DNA of 56,161 bases from Gammaproteobacteria bacterium (GCA_029863305.1 JAOTVR010000016.1:1-56161), one strand, 5' to 3'. Positions 1-9,297 are shown, counted from the stretch's first letter. Made by a program: numbers and translations. The notes: generated by a model not told the origin, from the sequence alone.

Positions 1-999
1 GCGCGCGAGGTGATCCGCCGCTTCTGCGCCGATGCGATTAATGGGTGGCCGGGTGAGGTGTGGGTCTTCAACGCCTCCAGGAACCTCTTGGAGCTGGTTA
101 CCAGGTGGGGTGACAGCGTCAAGGTCCCGGTGAAGACGATGGAGCCCATGGATTGCTGGGGGCTGCGGGGAGGTCGGACGCATGCATTCGACCCGACAAC
201 CTCCGGGCTGCCGTGCAAACATCACCATGTCCCGCCAACGCAATCGATGTGCATCCCGCTTAAGGGATCGAACGACGTAGTCGGGTTGCTGACGACGTGG
301 CTGGCTTCACCGGACGATGCCGACCCGATGTGGCACTCCTACCTGCTGCGAATCGCCGCCATCGCTGAGGTCATGGCGGTGGGGCTGGCCAATCTCGATC
401 TGCGGGAGTCGCTGCGATCCCAATCGATCCGCGATCCGCTGACGACCCTGTTCAATCGGCGATATCTGGAGGAGACGTTGGACCGGGAACTGGCGCGGGC
501 CATACGGCACGAGTCCACCGTCGGGCTGATCATCCTCGATATCGACAACTTCAAGCGCTTCAACGATCGATTCGGCCACGGTGCTGGCGACACCGCTCTC
601 ATCCAGGTGGGCGCCTTGCTGAAGGAGATCACCCGGGCCGAGGACATTGTCTGCCGCTACGGCGGCGAGGAGTTCACGGTGATCCTGCCCGGCGCTCCGC
701 TGGAGGCGACGATACGGCGAGCGAACGGCATCGTCGATGCGATCAGGGAGGTCGTCGTCCACTCGAACGACGGCAAGCCCCTGGGCTCGCTCACTGTGTC
801 CATCGGCGTCTCCACATTTCCGGATCACGGCGAAACCCGCGAAGCCCTCGTCGAAGCAGCCGACAACGCCCTGTATGAGGCCAAGCACTCTGGGCGCGAC
901 GGCGTGCGCGTGGCCCCGGCAGACGGTTCTTCTCCTAGGACGCATGCGTCCAGCAGTGAGCGGCGCGAAACTGACCTTTCAAGATTGACTGAGCGATGA
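1..999 (+). CDS. GAF-GGDEF diguanylate cyclase (5' partial)
   Basis: Makes cyclic di-GMP from two GTP. Residue numbers count from the GTG at base 10. Residues 1-130 look like a GAF-type sensor and residues 140-305 are a GGDEF domain. The domain shows RDPLTTLFNRRY, the metal-binding LDIDNFKRFND and the active-site signature GGEEF at 218-222. The product-inhibition I-site RxxD (RAED, 209-212) is in place, so the enzyme should be both active and feedback-inhibited. The frame is open to the left edge with no stop, and the GTG at 10 has no clear ribosome site, so the true N-terminus is probably outside the window. The tail after about residue 305 is low-complexity. It is relevant to the GEMM riboswitch 24 kb downstream. 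The domain call is very secure; the sensor call is moderate. Confidence 0.93.
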   Translation, partial: AREVIRRFCADAINGWPGEVWVFNASRNLLELVTRWGDSVKVPVKTMEPMDCWGLRGGRTHAFDPTTSGLPCKHHHVPPTQSMCIPLKGSNDVVGLLTTWLASPDDADPMWHSYLLRIAAIAEVMAVGLANLDLRESLRSQSIRDPLTTLFNRRYLEETLDRELARAIRHESTVGLIILDIDNFKRFNDRFGHGAGDTALIQVGALLKEITRAEDIVCRYGGEEFTVILPGAPLEATIRRANGIVDAIREVVVHSNDGKPLGSLTVSIGVSTFPDHGETREALVEAADNALYEAKHSGRDGVRVAPADGSSPRTHASSSERRETDLSRLTER

Positions 1000-1139
1000 G
1001 GGCTCGCACGAAGCGCATGCAGCTGAGCTCTGAATTGATTGTACGTCTTCAAAGGATTCCGGACCGCAGGTCCTGAGCGAGAAATAGGGCTTCGCACACT
1101 ATTGTGAATGATCATTTCTTACTGAGAATTTACAATCAA

Positions 1140-1394
1140 ACTTAACATGAAGTCGCGCGATAGAAATGCCCTGGTTGGTGACCCACAACCCTGCTTCGTC
1201 TGAATCGACTTCGGGAGTTTTACGGGACCAGGTTATGCATCGTTATGCACAGTACTGCACATCGGCCGCTCTCGGCCATCCATGGCCTCCGCGGCATTAG
1301 TACATCCTGTACGTCACAACGAACGCCCCTTGGCGATTATTAGTTAAAATAAATACTTAGAATCGAGCAGTCGCACTCATAACGCCGGGGTCGG
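1140..1394 (+). repeat. Dispersed repeat family 1, copy 1
   Basis: Same-strand copy of the sequence at 13862-14115. The core from 1194 aligns almost without gaps and is about 80% identical by eye. A central 58-base block (1264-1321) is identical in both copies. That block contains GGCCATCCATGGCC and the short inverted repeat GTAC-ATCCT-GTAC. Both copies end in AACGCCGGGGTCGG. The repeat is non-coding. The palindromic centre resembles small mobile or REP-like intergenic elements, but no terminal repeats or target duplication are evident. Confidence 0.85.
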
Positions 1395-1526
1395 TGGTTA
1401 GCCGGGCAAAACCTGTGGTTTCGCCCGGCATAAATTCCGCCTCAGATCTTTCCTGCCATGCTTCGCGATGCCCGGAAAGATGGCGTCATTTAAAGTACAC
1501 CCATCACCACCATTCTCCCAGGGTGT

Positions 1527-1611
1527 ATTCCGGTCACATGGTTTGCACTCTTTTTCCAGGGCATCTGGGTTCTCCCCAAATGCTCAATTGTGTAAACCAT
1601 GTGTCCGGAAT
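1527..1611. repeat. Inverted repeat, 18-base arms
   Basis: The arm ATTCCGGTCACATGGTTT at 1527-1544 pairs at 17 of 18 positions with 1594-1611, leaving a 49-base loop. The arms contain a GTGTCCGGAAT-like sequence of the kind found at ends of some insertion sequences. No transposase is present, so at most this is a relic; a simple hairpin is equally possible. Confidence 0.55.
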
Positions 1612-1984
1612 AATCTGTAAGCTATCTGTCGATAAGCACACAGCCTGTTCAAGCGACGAACCTGCCAAGACCTCGCATCCACGAAAGCTATGACAATCAT
1701 GGCCTTTGTGCGGCCGCGCTCGGCCGGGTTCGTGGCCAAGCGCTGTGCGCTAGCCGCTCGAAAGCAGCCGCACCCCTTGTGGCGCGGCGTTATGCGACTA
1801 TCGACCCAAGGCAGTCATCCGCGAATTGCTGTTTTAGACCAAGTCTACCGTCTGCTGACCAGCCAAAGCAGGTGTTCGTCGCATCGCACTGCGCACGTGC
1901 AACTCCGCATTGCGGTCCGCACTGGGTCGGCGCATAAAGTTAGCTCCGGCCAGATTTCTGTGGCCGCTGAAAAGGAGTCGTAGT

Positions 1985-2197
1985 ATGAGCATGCTGCAGT
2001 TGACTTATGATGGTCATCAGCACACTACGGCGCTGAAGGTACCGCTACAAAAAAGCGTCGCCGCATCGTTCATCACTGCTGGCATGTATCCGATGGGATT
2101 GATGGTCACCTCGATCATTTGGAGGCTATTTGAAGTGCCCATCGCTGCCACTGCGGGTGCGTGGCTGTATCAGGAGAGTAAAGGCAGTGCCGATTGA
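1985..2197 (+). CDS. Small hypothetical membrane protein (70 aa)
   Basis: A 70-residue frame beginning at an ATG seven bases after a good ribosome site (AAGGAG at 1972-1977), which is why I choose this start rather than an upstream one. Residues 22-62 are largely hydrophobic and could form one or two membrane segments; the N-terminus is polar with His and Thr. I do not recognise a family. It is isolated, with 448 bases separating it from the downstream lipase gene. The ribosome site and the hydrophobic stretch support a real gene, but its shortness keeps confidence modest. Confidence 0.45.
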   Translation: MSMLQLTYDGHQHTTALKVPLQKSVAASFITAGMYPMGLMVTSIIWRLFEVPIAATAGAWLYQESKGSAD

Positions 2198-2645
2198 GTC
2201 CGCAACCGACAACGGACATTCGGGAATCCCTGATTCACAGGCGTGGCTAATCGCGTAATGTCGAACGCCTGATCGGGGAAAGAAGTCAGGCCGTGCCTGA
2301 GAAATTTATCGGTATGCTCGAAGAATTTGGAAATTCCGTTCCTAGCCGGTTGCTGACTGCCGTTAGCAGCCAACTCGATGTAATTTAACGTCTGGTTTGG
2401 CGCGGAAAGCGGAAGAGCTGGCGGCCGCGTTGCATTAGGCAGCCATCGACTCGTTTCGGCCGTTCGGTATTCCCTGATCTACACACGCTCGCGAATCCGC
2501 AATACTGAATAGCCGAGCCCGGTACGAATCGGATAATGGGTAGTACGTCCTTGGCGATGCGGGGCGGTTGCCGATCGTTCGGGGCGATGTTCGCTGTTGG
2601 CCTTGATGTATTTTGCAGCTCAAAAATGATTTAGAAGTGGCAGTT
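2198..2645. other. Intergenic region upstream of lipase gene
   Basis: No gene is supported here. Minus-strand frames at 2170-2373 and 2435-2623 have no ribosome site and no recognisable product. Two short similar stretches occur (around 2219-2245 and 2460-2490, both containing TTCCCTGAT or TCCCTGAT), possibly a degenerate repeat. No clear promoter or terminator is seen. Confidence 0.4.
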
Positions 2646-4235
2646 ATGTATCGGCGCGGCTTTTATCTAATGACAGTTTCATTCTGTATGGCGATCTCTT
2701 GTCTCGTTGCTTCATGCACCTACATGCAAAACGCAGCCAAACAATCCAAATACGCGCGGATACAAGAGGTTAATCCGAGTCAGCGAAATCTAAAACATAT
2801 GATCGATAGACAAACGTTCTTTGTCTATGGCCGGATTGTGGACGCAACGAATTCGTATTCCGGCCGGCCCATTGCAGTAGCGGCATTCTCGAATCTGTAC
2901 GTAAGGAATGAACTCGTTGACGTCACGCATGTTGCGCACGCCGGTACGCAATACGGTTTGAATTTGCCTGATGGCGCATACGAATTGCTGGCATTCGCAG
3001 ATCAGGATCAAAACGGGGCCTTGGATCAAACGGAGGTGGTTGGGCGGCGTCAGATTGGATTAGACGTTGAGAGTTACTCAGAGAAGGTAGCGGAGAATAT
3101 TGATATCCGGTTGTCAGAGCAAGAATCGGTTGATTGGGCGATCAATATTCCGGTGCCGGAGATCGCGCATTCACAAGAGTCACTATTTTTTCCACAAGGG
3201 TCTATTAGGGACCTGAACGACCCGCTGTTTGACTCGGATATCGCAGCACTCGGCATGTATGAGCCTGCGGCGTTTCTGGAGAAAGCGCCCACAATGTTTT
3301 ATGCACTGGAAGAGGAGTCATACAAGATTCCCGTAGTGTTTGTACATGGCATCGGAGGCAGTGCTCGAGAATTCGCGGAGATTGTCTCTGCGCTGGACCG
3401 GGAGCGCTATAAGCCGTGGTTCTTCTACTATCCCTCGGGCACTGATTTAGATCAATTGGCCGAGATTTTCTATGAAATCTTTCTTTCGGGCCACGCTGTA
3501 TCTGGAAGCGTGAGACCGGTTATTGTCGTCGCCCACAGTATGGGTGGGCTGGTGGTGCGGGAGGCGCTGAACAAATATCGCGGTGACGAAAGCGAAAACC
3601 GGGTAGATCTATTCATTACGATCGCGAGTCCTCTCGGCGGCCATCCTGCCGCGGCGATGGGTGAAGAACGCGGGCCGTTCGTCGTGCCTTCCTGGCGCGA
3701 TCTGAACCCGGACGGTTCGTTCATAAAGCGCCTGTTCCGCAAGCCACTGCCGTCACACGTCAGCCATCTCCTTGTGTATACATATGCAAATCCGGAGACA
3801 CTGAAGCTCGGAGAGAACAGCGACGGCGTCGTGCCGCTGTCCAGTCAGTTGCATCCAATTGCGCAAAGCCAGGCAACCGAGCAATTCGGATTCAACAGCA
3901 GCCACACCGGCGTGCTGCAGGATCCGGATGCGATTCAGCATATTGTCCGATCTATTGGCCGGATCAAAAGTCCTTACCCGGAATCCCACATCAAGGCGGC
4001 CATGGCTGGCGGGTACGATGTTGTTTTGGATGAAAGTTATAGTGGCAAAGAAAAGTACTTTATTCGTACCAGAGGAAAGTACATGTCTTTGTTAGCGGAT
4101 GGAACGTTGGATACGCTGGGCGATACGACCCTGGAGCATTTTGTAGATGTTGCGCAGGGCAGGGCCGAGGCTGCAACCGATGCTGAGACGGCCTGGCTTA
4201 AATTCAGTCGGGATTATCCGCACTATGCAGAATAA
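2646..4235 (+). CDS. Lipoprotein alpha/beta-hydrolase (lipase/PGAP1-like)
   Basis: Predicted outer-membrane or periplasmic lipoprotein esterase/lipase of 529 residues. A signal peptide ends in the lipobox VASC (Cys24). Residues 50-150 form a beta-rich region resembling a carboxypeptidase-regulatory-like fold. The hydrolase domain follows, with the oxyanion strand VFVHGIGGS (His234), the nucleophile elbow AHSMGG (Ser298), and candidate triad members Asp393 (NSDGVVP) and His420 (SSHTG). An in-frame TTG at 2613 would add 11 polar residues ahead of the signal peptide; I choose ATG 2646 because it gives a normal type II signal. The gene is followed by the MBL-fold gene after 94 bases. Substrate is unknown; acyl-ester hydrolysis at the cell surface is inference. 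Confidence 0.85.
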   Translation: MYRRGFYLMTVSFCMAISCLVASCTYMQNAAKQSKYARIQEVNPSQRNLKHMIDRQTFFVYGRIVDATNSYSGRPIAVAAFSNLYVRNELVDVTHVAHAGTQYGLNLPDGAYELLAFADQDQNGALDQTEVVGRRQIGLDVESYSEKVAENIDIRLSEQESVDWAINIPVPEIAHSQESLFFPQGSIRDLNDPLFDSDIAALGMYEPAAFLEKAPTMFYALEEESYKIPVVFVHGIGGSAREFAEIVSALDRERYKPWFFYYPSGTDLDQLAEIFYEIFLSGHAVSGSVRPVIVVAHSMGGLVVREALNKYRGDESENRVDLFITIASPLGGHPAAAMGEERGPFVVPSWRDLNPDGSFIKRLFRKPLPSHVSHLLVYTYANPETLKLGENSDGVVPLSSQLHPIAQSQATEQFGFNSSHTGVLQDPDAIQHIVRSIGRIKSPYPESHIKAAMAGGYDVVLDESYSGKEKYFIRTRGKYMSLLADGTLDTLGDTTLEHFVDVAQGRAEAATDAETAWLKFSRDYPHYAE

Positions 4236-4329
4236 TCTGAAATTGCTTTCGGCGTCCGCAATGCTGTCGCCAACACTCTAAGATATTTTTGCGACGACTA
4301 AATGCATAAGAGATGAGGAGAATGAGATA

Positions 4330-5238
4330 GTGAGCACGGTTGCATTGAGGCCGCCCGAGCCTGCGATCAAAAGAGTGCAGGTCCTTTCCACCGGTTCTGG
4401 CGAACAGCACAAAGAGCATCGTTTTGGTAGTCGGCTGCCGAAAACGTGGTGGGCGTTGACGTCCAGAAGCTGGATAGAAATTCCGATCCACGTGTTTATC
4501 GTCAAGCATCGTGACGGTTTGGTGTTGTTCGACGCGGGACTCGATCCCGCCATCGTGTCAGACCCGTCCTATGTCGCGAGCCCGATCGGTCGATTCTTTA
4601 TGAAACGCGTGTTTCGGCTTCACATCGGCCCCGACGACACCGTCGCCACCAAACTCGGGCCGTTGGGATTTGCCGCTGCCGACGTTCGCAAAGTCATAGT
4701 CTCCCACCTGCACTTCGACCATATCGGGTGTATTAGAGAAATGCCGCAGGCTGAATTGATGGTGAGTCGAGACGAGTGGCGGCAACTTTCGGAGCCGCAT
4801 CCGGACCGCGATTTCATTCTGCGTGAACACATTGAATTGCCGGGAGCGAAGTGGCGGCCGATCGATTTCGCCGAAACAGACGATCCATTGTTCGCGCCAT
4901 TCGGTGGTTGTTACGACGTCATGGGCGATGGCTCAATGGTTTTGCTCCCAACGCCTGGGCATACGGTCGGATCGCTGTCCATGCTGGTGCGAAGGGACGG
5001 ATATCCGCCGCTTCTTTTGGTCGGTGATCTCACCTATGACGTGCACTCGTTGATGCAGGACCGACTTCCCGGTGTCTACGCCGACAAAGCCGAGCTGCGA
5101 TCGTCTTTTGCCAAGGTCCGCGGACTGAAGGGCCAGTTGCCCGATCTGGTCATCCTGGGGAGTCACGACCCGTTGGCGGTGAGCACATTGGCATCGGCTG
5201 TGCATTCGCCGACGGGGGAGATCAATGTCACCGGATAA
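4330..5238 (+). CDS. MBL-fold metallo-hydrolase (lactonase-like)
   Basis: A 302-residue metallo-beta-lactamase-fold hydrolase. The zinc motif HxHxDH is present as HLHFDH (126-131), with further ligands His211 (PTPGHT), Asp233 (VGDLTY) and His279 (GSHDP). Spacing and length resemble N-acyl-homoserine-lactone lactonases of the AttM/AiiA type, but the family also contains many unrelated lactonases and thioesterases. The start is GTG, preceded by AGGAG at 4316-4320. The 3' end overlaps the start of the next gene by 14 bases, so the two are almost certainly co-translated, which suggests a shared small-molecule substrate. Family call is secure; substrate is not. Confidence 0.88.
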   Translation: MSTVALRPPEPAIKRVQVLSTGSGEQHKEHRFGSRLPKTWWALTSRSWIEIPIHVFIVKHRDGLVLFDAGLDPAIVSDPSYVASPIGRFFMKRVFRLHIGPDDTVATKLGPLGFAAADVRKVIVSHLHFDHIGCIREMPQAELMVSRDEWRQLSEPHPDRDFILREHIELPGAKWRPIDFAETDDPLFAPFGGCYDVMGDGSMVLLPTPGHTVGSLSMLVRRDGYPPLLLVGDLTYDVHSLMQDRLPGVYADKAELRSSFAKVRGLKGQLPDLVILGSHDPLAVSTLASAVHSPTGEINVTG

Positions 5239-6787
5239 TCATTACGACGCCATCGTCATTGGATCAGGCCTCGGTGGTTTGACGGCCGGTGCGCTGTTTG
5301 CACACGCCGGACAAAGAGTCCTGGTCCTCGAAAGAAACGAATCGTTTGGTGGTGCAGCGACGACCTATCACAAGGGCGCGATGACCATAGAGGCTTCGCT
5401 GCACGAGACGACCGATCCGAGAACGACTCCCGATCCCAAGGGCGAGATATTTGCGGCACTCGACTTATACGAGGATATCGAGTTCGTCCCGGTCAACGAT
5501 TTCTACGAGGTGCGCTGCCCGCTCGTCGGGGCACCACTGACCATTCCCCACGGCATTGATGCCTTAGGCGACCGTCTGATCGAGCGCTTTCCGCGGGACG
5601 CGGATAATATTCGCCGCTTCTTGGCACAGGTTGGCTCGATTCAATCGGCGATGCGGATCTTCATGGAAAAGCATGGTGGCTTGTGGTGGTTGGCGCATGG
5701 CGCCGAATTGCCGTTTCGGCTCTGGCCGATACTGCGCGACCTGCGCTCGAGCGTGTCCGAAGTCATGCAGCGCTATTTTGGTGACAATGAAGCCATCAAG
5801 ATCGCATTGGCCGCAAACCTTCACTATTACGCCGACGATCCGGACCAGATGTGGTGGCTTTTTTATGCCGTTGCTCAAGGGGGGTTCATCCACGGCGGTG
5901 GCCACTATCTCAAAGGCGGATCTCAGGTATTAAGCGACCGGCTCTTAGATCGTATTCGCGCTAAGCGCGGTGAAGCACTTGCAGGGCAGTCCGCAGTTGA
6001 GATTTTGCTCGGCATGGATGGAAAAGTGTCTGGCGTTCGATATCGGCCGCGGGGTGGCGGCGCTGATAGCGTAGCGCATGCACCCATCGTATTTGCCAAT
6101 GCATCGCCGCACGCGGTGGAATCTATGCTGCCCGAAACCGAGCGTGATAAATTCATGGCACCGTACCGCGACAAGCCCGTGTCGATATCGTTGTTTTCGA
6201 TAACTCTTGGACTGACCCGGCGTCCGGCGGAACTGGGATTTACCGCGTATTCGACCGAACTCATTCCAAACTGGCTGGAGCGACTCAGCGATTTGAAGCG
6301 GTGCGGGGCGCTGCTCGACGACATGCCCGGTGACCAGTTGCCGCCATTGGGAGTGGTCGACTACAGCCGCATTGACAGCGGCCTCACCAATGGTGAGCTT
6401 TTTCCCGTCAACGTGGTCGGTGTCGACGAGCTCTCGAACTGGGAAGGGCTGAATGACGACGACTATCAAACAAAGAAAAATGCCTGGCTCGACGCCGTGA
6501 TCCAGCGTTTGGAAGACGAGTGGCCGGGTTTTGCTCTGGCAGTGGCTCAACGAGAATTCGCCACGGCCCGGACCATGCACGAATATCTGAACACACCCGG
6601 TGGTGCGGTGTATGGATTTGCCCCGAACGTTCCAGAATCGATGTTTTTGTCGGGACCACCGCGAACACCGAAGACAACGATCGCAGGATTGTGGCTGGCA
6701 TCATCTTACGGCGGTGCTGGTGGATTCACCGGTGCGATATGTACCGGCGGCGCGGCGGCGAAGGCCGCGCTTCATGAATTGCCATGA
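5225..6787 (+). CDS. FAD-dependent phytoene-dehydrogenase/isomerase-like oxidoreductase
   Basis: A 520-residue flavoprotein of the phytoene desaturase / carotenoid isomerase / retinol saturase group. The N-terminal Rossmann fold shows VIGSGLGGLTAG (10-21) followed by LVLERNESFGGAA. The C-terminus has the family's Gly-rich cofactor-closing segment (SSYGGAGGFTGA, about 497-508). Its ATG lies inside the end of the MBL-fold gene. No carotenoid synthase or cyclase is nearby, so a carotenoid substrate is not implied; members also act on lipids and retinoids. It probably forms a two-gene unit with the MBL-fold hydrolase. Confidence 0.88.
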   Translation: MSPDNHYDAIVIGSGLGGLTAGALFAHAGQRVLVLERNESFGGAATTYHKGAMTIEASLHETTDPRTTPDPKGEIFAALDLYEDIEFVPVNDFYEVRCPLVGAPLTIPHGIDALGDRLIERFPRDADNIRRFLAQVGSIQSAMRIFMEKHGGLWWLAHGAELPFRLWPILRDLRSSVSEVMQRYFGDNEAIKIALAANLHYYADDPDQMWWLFYAVAQGGFIHGGGHYLKGGSQVLSDRLLDRIRAKRGEALAGQSAVEILLGMDGKVSGVRYRPRGGGADSVAHAPIVFANASPHAVESMLPETERDKFMAPYRDKPVSISLFSITLGLTRRPAELGFTAYSTELIPNWLERLSDLKRCGALLDDMPGDQLPPLGVVDYSRIDSGLTNGELFPVNVVGVDELSNWEGLNDDDYQTKKNAWLDAVIQRLEDEWPGFALAVAQREFATARTMHEYLNTPGGAVYGFAPNVPESMFLSGPPRTPKTTIAGLWLASSYGGAGGFTGAICTGGAAAKAALHELP

Positions 6788-6867
6788 AGATGAATGCAGG
6801 CAGCCACGGGTTTACGGGAAATAAACCGCCCCCAAGACTGGATTGGCATACGACGTAGACTTCGGAT

Positions 6868-7134
6868 TTGAAAGCGGTTGTTAACACACATTACGGGTCG
6901 CCGGATGTCCTGGAGATCCGGCAGGTGCCGGAACCGAAACCTGGCGACGTCTTGATCAGGGTGCGCAGCACGACAGTAAGTCGAACCGATTGCGGCATGC
7001 TCCGCGCCCGGCCCTTTTTCATGCGGTTGTCAACTGGGCTCAGATCGCCGAAACGCGCAATTCTCGGCATGGATTTCGCCGGGGCATTTTTTTTAAGGAG
7101 TCGGACTCGTCAGGGACGTCGGCATGTTGCGTGA
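6868..7134 (+). pseudogene. Truncated MDR-family alcohol dehydrogenase/quinone reductase
   Basis: The first ~72 residues match the N-terminus of zinc-type medium-chain dehydrogenases: MKAVVNTHYGSPDVLEIRQ, then the Pro- and Val-rich strand, RTDCGMLRARP, and finally LGMDFAG. After that, where an intact enzyme continues for about 250 residues with EVxAVGxxVxxFxxGD, the frame turns into unrelated Arg-rich sequence next to a run of eight T (about 7088-7095) and stops. The start codon is TTG where ATG would be expected, and no ribosome site is visible. The kinase gene on the other strand ends 20 bases away, so the body of the dehydrogenase gene has been lost. Confidence 0.8.
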
Positions 7135-7154
7135 CTGACGTCTGCGGAATTCGT

Positions 7155-9107
7155 CTAGTCGTCGTCTTCGACGATGATCAATACGGATGAATTCTCGAAC
7201 CGTAATTCCTGCTCCGGAACTTCGAGGCGCAACCCGAAATCCTCGGTATATTCGCCGATCGCATCCGCGATCAGCGGGATGAACACGATTTCTTCGCGGT
7301 TACCGGGCGCGAATTCCAGTCGATCGCGTGGGGGCGCCAGGAAATCTTTGCCCGCGGTTGCCGAACCAGAATCAGCGACGATTCGAACCGGCAGTTCTGT
7401 GGTCAGGTCTGCCGGTGCTCGGACGATCAGGCGCACGAAGCCGTCGCCCTCGCTGACCTCGACACGTTGGCGCGCGAATCCGGCCGGACCGATCGGCGCG
7501 GCGGGCTCAAGGGCCGCCGGATCCGGCGGCAGGGCCGCTTCCGCGGCAATAGTCGCTTCAATCGCGGGCGCCGGTTCGGTCTCCGTCATCGTTGCCGGCG
7601 TGTCGGCGGTCGCGGTATCGATCGGCTCCTCGATCGTTGGTTCGGCTAGTTGGACCGGCGCTATAAGTTCGTCGACAGGCACGGCCTCCGGAATCGGGCG
7701 GTCACCCGTGCGCCGGACGTCGGTTTCGGGTGGCGCGAGAGTGCGGGGCGCGACGACCGGATTGCCGTCGGGCTCGGCCACATCGCGCCGCGTCGCGATG
7801 CTCGTTTCAGGATCCGAGCCCCGACCATCCATGGTGAACTGTGCCGCGGCGCCGATGATTACGCCGACAAGCAACGCGAGTATCGCGGGCCCCACCCACG
7901 CGCTTCTACTCGTGCTGGTCTCTTCCTGACGGAAAATCTGCAGCAGGCTGTCGACGTCTCGCAACCGGTTTTGTCGTCTGAAGGCCAGTCCCTGCCGAAG
8001 GACGCGCCACTGATCGTGCGTCAAAGCGTCGGGCTTACCTGGTTCGCGCTCAGCGGCTTCCGCCTGCAGCGCCGTCGACCGACCGTACGGGCGAAATCCT
8101 GCGACCATCCGGTATAACGTGCACGCCAGCGCATACACGTCATCCTGTAGGCAGGGCTCGCTGCCTTCGAGTAACTCACAACTCGCGTACCCAGGGGTCA
8201 ATGCGTAAGCCTCGCCGGTGGCGGTCTTCGTCTTCACCGCACGGCCCCGCACGGTGCCAAAGTCGATAACCTTGACGGCCTGATCCCGGCACATATAGAT
8301 ATTCTGCGGTTTGATGTCGCCGTGCACGAGACCGTGGGCATGCGCATGAGACAGTCCGGCGACGACCCCGGAGATGATTCTTTCGGTCTCGCCCAGATCC
8401 ATCGCGTGAGGCCGCGTCCTGTCCAGCAGCGACGCGAGGGTATCACCCTCGAGCCATTCCATCGTAATGAAGTCGGTCGTGCCGGCCCGATCGAAATCGA
8501 ACACATTGATAATATTCGGATGGCTCAGTCGCTGGACTTGAAAGGCTTCCTGCTGCAACCGCGCGAGCGCGTCGGCATCGGCTCGCAGCTCCGGATTCAG
8601 CATCTTTACGGCCAACGCGGCCGTTGTGCCGGCCAGTCGCTTGAGCAGGTCGGACGCGCGAAACACCTTCCCCATCGGCCCGTCGGATACGAGTTCTTCG
8701 AGCTGATACCTGTTGTCCAGAACCGCACCGAGCCCGGGTTCGGGCGACGGGATAGTCTTCGGCACATCAACCGGGGCCACCCGCGCGTCCGTCGGGGTTT
8801 CCTCGGTTGTGATTCGATGTACGTCCGCCAGCAGCACCGCGTGGTCGGCGGGCGTCAGCCGGCGGCTGTTGCGCGCCCTCTCCAGGGCCAGCTCGATCGG
8901 CGTCGCCGGTTCCAGGCTGACGCTGAGGCTGCGGTCGATTTCCCGGCGAACTGCCGCCAGGTCGCGGCGGCCGCACAGATAAGATTCAAGGGCGGTCAGG
9001 AATGTTTCCGGCGCACGCGCGCCCCCGGACGATTGGGTTGTCCGGATTACGGCAGATGATGCGGTCGAAGTCCTGGCGGCGGCGGAGCCGGTGCTTTTCA
9101 CGGGCAT
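7155..9107 (-). CDS. Membrane Ser/Thr protein kinase with Calx-beta-like sensor
   Basis: A bitopic Hanks-type kinase of about 650 residues if started at the ATG at 9107, which has AGGGA just upstream; the frame is open 62 residues further. Order: variable N-terminus (1-130), kinase domain (about 135-395), membrane helix (about 403-424), a long Pro/Glu/Ala-rich periplasmic linker, and a C-terminal ~95-residue Calx-beta-like domain. Kinase landmarks are the modified Gly loop SDGPMG, the ATP lysine LAVK (168), the catalytic loop HGDIKPQN (262-269) and DFG (282-284). The Arg of HRD is Gly, so activation is probably not by activation-loop phosphorylation. No partner phosphatase or FHA protein is adjacent. 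Confidence 0.88.
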   Translation of the reverse strand: MPVKSTGSAAARTSTASSAVIRTTQSSGGARAPETFLTALESYLCGRRDLAAVRREIDRSLSVSLEPATPIELALERARNSRRLTPADHAVLLADVHRITTEETPTDARVAPVDVPKTIPSPEPGLGAVLDNRYQLEELVSDGPMGKVFRASDLLKRLAGTTAALAVKMLNPELRADADALARLQQEAFQVQRLSHPNIINVFDFDRAGTTDFITMEWLEGDTLASLLDRTRPHAMDLGETERIISGVVAGLSHAHAHGLVHGDIKPQNIYMCRDQAVKVIDFGTVRGRAVKTKTATGEAYALTPGYASCELLEGSEPCLQDDVYALACTLYRMVAGFRPYGRSTALQAEAAEREPGKPDALTHDQWRVLRQGLAFRRQNRLRDVDSLLQIFRQEETSTSRSAWVGPAILALLVGVIIGAAAQFTMDGRGSDPETSIATRRDVAEPDGNPVVAPRTLAPPETDVRRTGDRPIPEAVPVDELIAPVQLAEPTIEEPIDTATADTPATMTETEPAPAIEATIAAEAALPPDPAALEPAAPIGPAGFARQRVEVSEGDGFVRLIVRAPADLTTELPVRIVADSGSATAGKDFLAPPRDRLEFAPGNREEIVFIPLIADAIGEYTEDFGLRLEVPEQELRFENSSVLIIVEDDD

Positions 9108-9297
9108 ATGTCCCTGTTGAATTGCGCCCGAAATACAATGGCACATTATAGCATCGGGCCGGCCGATGACCCGACCTGAATTCAGCCCGATTCCGGTTCC
9201 GGCGGCCATATGGTTGTTCGTGTCCGCGCTGGACCTGCTGAGCTGTGCGAAGCCACGGCCTAGTTGAAGAATTGTGGCGGCGCGCTGCCGCAAATTT

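Larger units (their letters stand above)
1000..1984. other. Long non-coding stretch with repeats
   Basis: About 985 bases with no convincing gene. It holds the first copy of a dispersed repeat (1140-1394), a hairpin at 1401-1429 (GCCGGGC, then AAACC, TGT, GGTTT, GCCCGGC with one mismatch), and an 18-base inverted repeat at 1527-1544 and 1594-1611 (17 of 18 positions pair). Reading frames at 1394-1693 and 1690-1983 are open but their products are Cys/His/Ser-rich with no start signal or recognisable family, so I do not call them. An AT-rich segment lies at 1100-1150. Confidence 0.6.

Noticed and set aside
1640..1810. Possible integron attC site (GTTATGC near 1790)
   Set aside because: The matching 5' half (RYYYAAC) was not found at the expected distance, so the resemblance is one-sided.
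1394..1983. Two open frames (99 and 97 codons) between the repeat and the small membrane gene
   Set aside because: No ribosome site, odd Cys/His/Ser/Arg composition and no family resemblance; one starts in the repeat's end.
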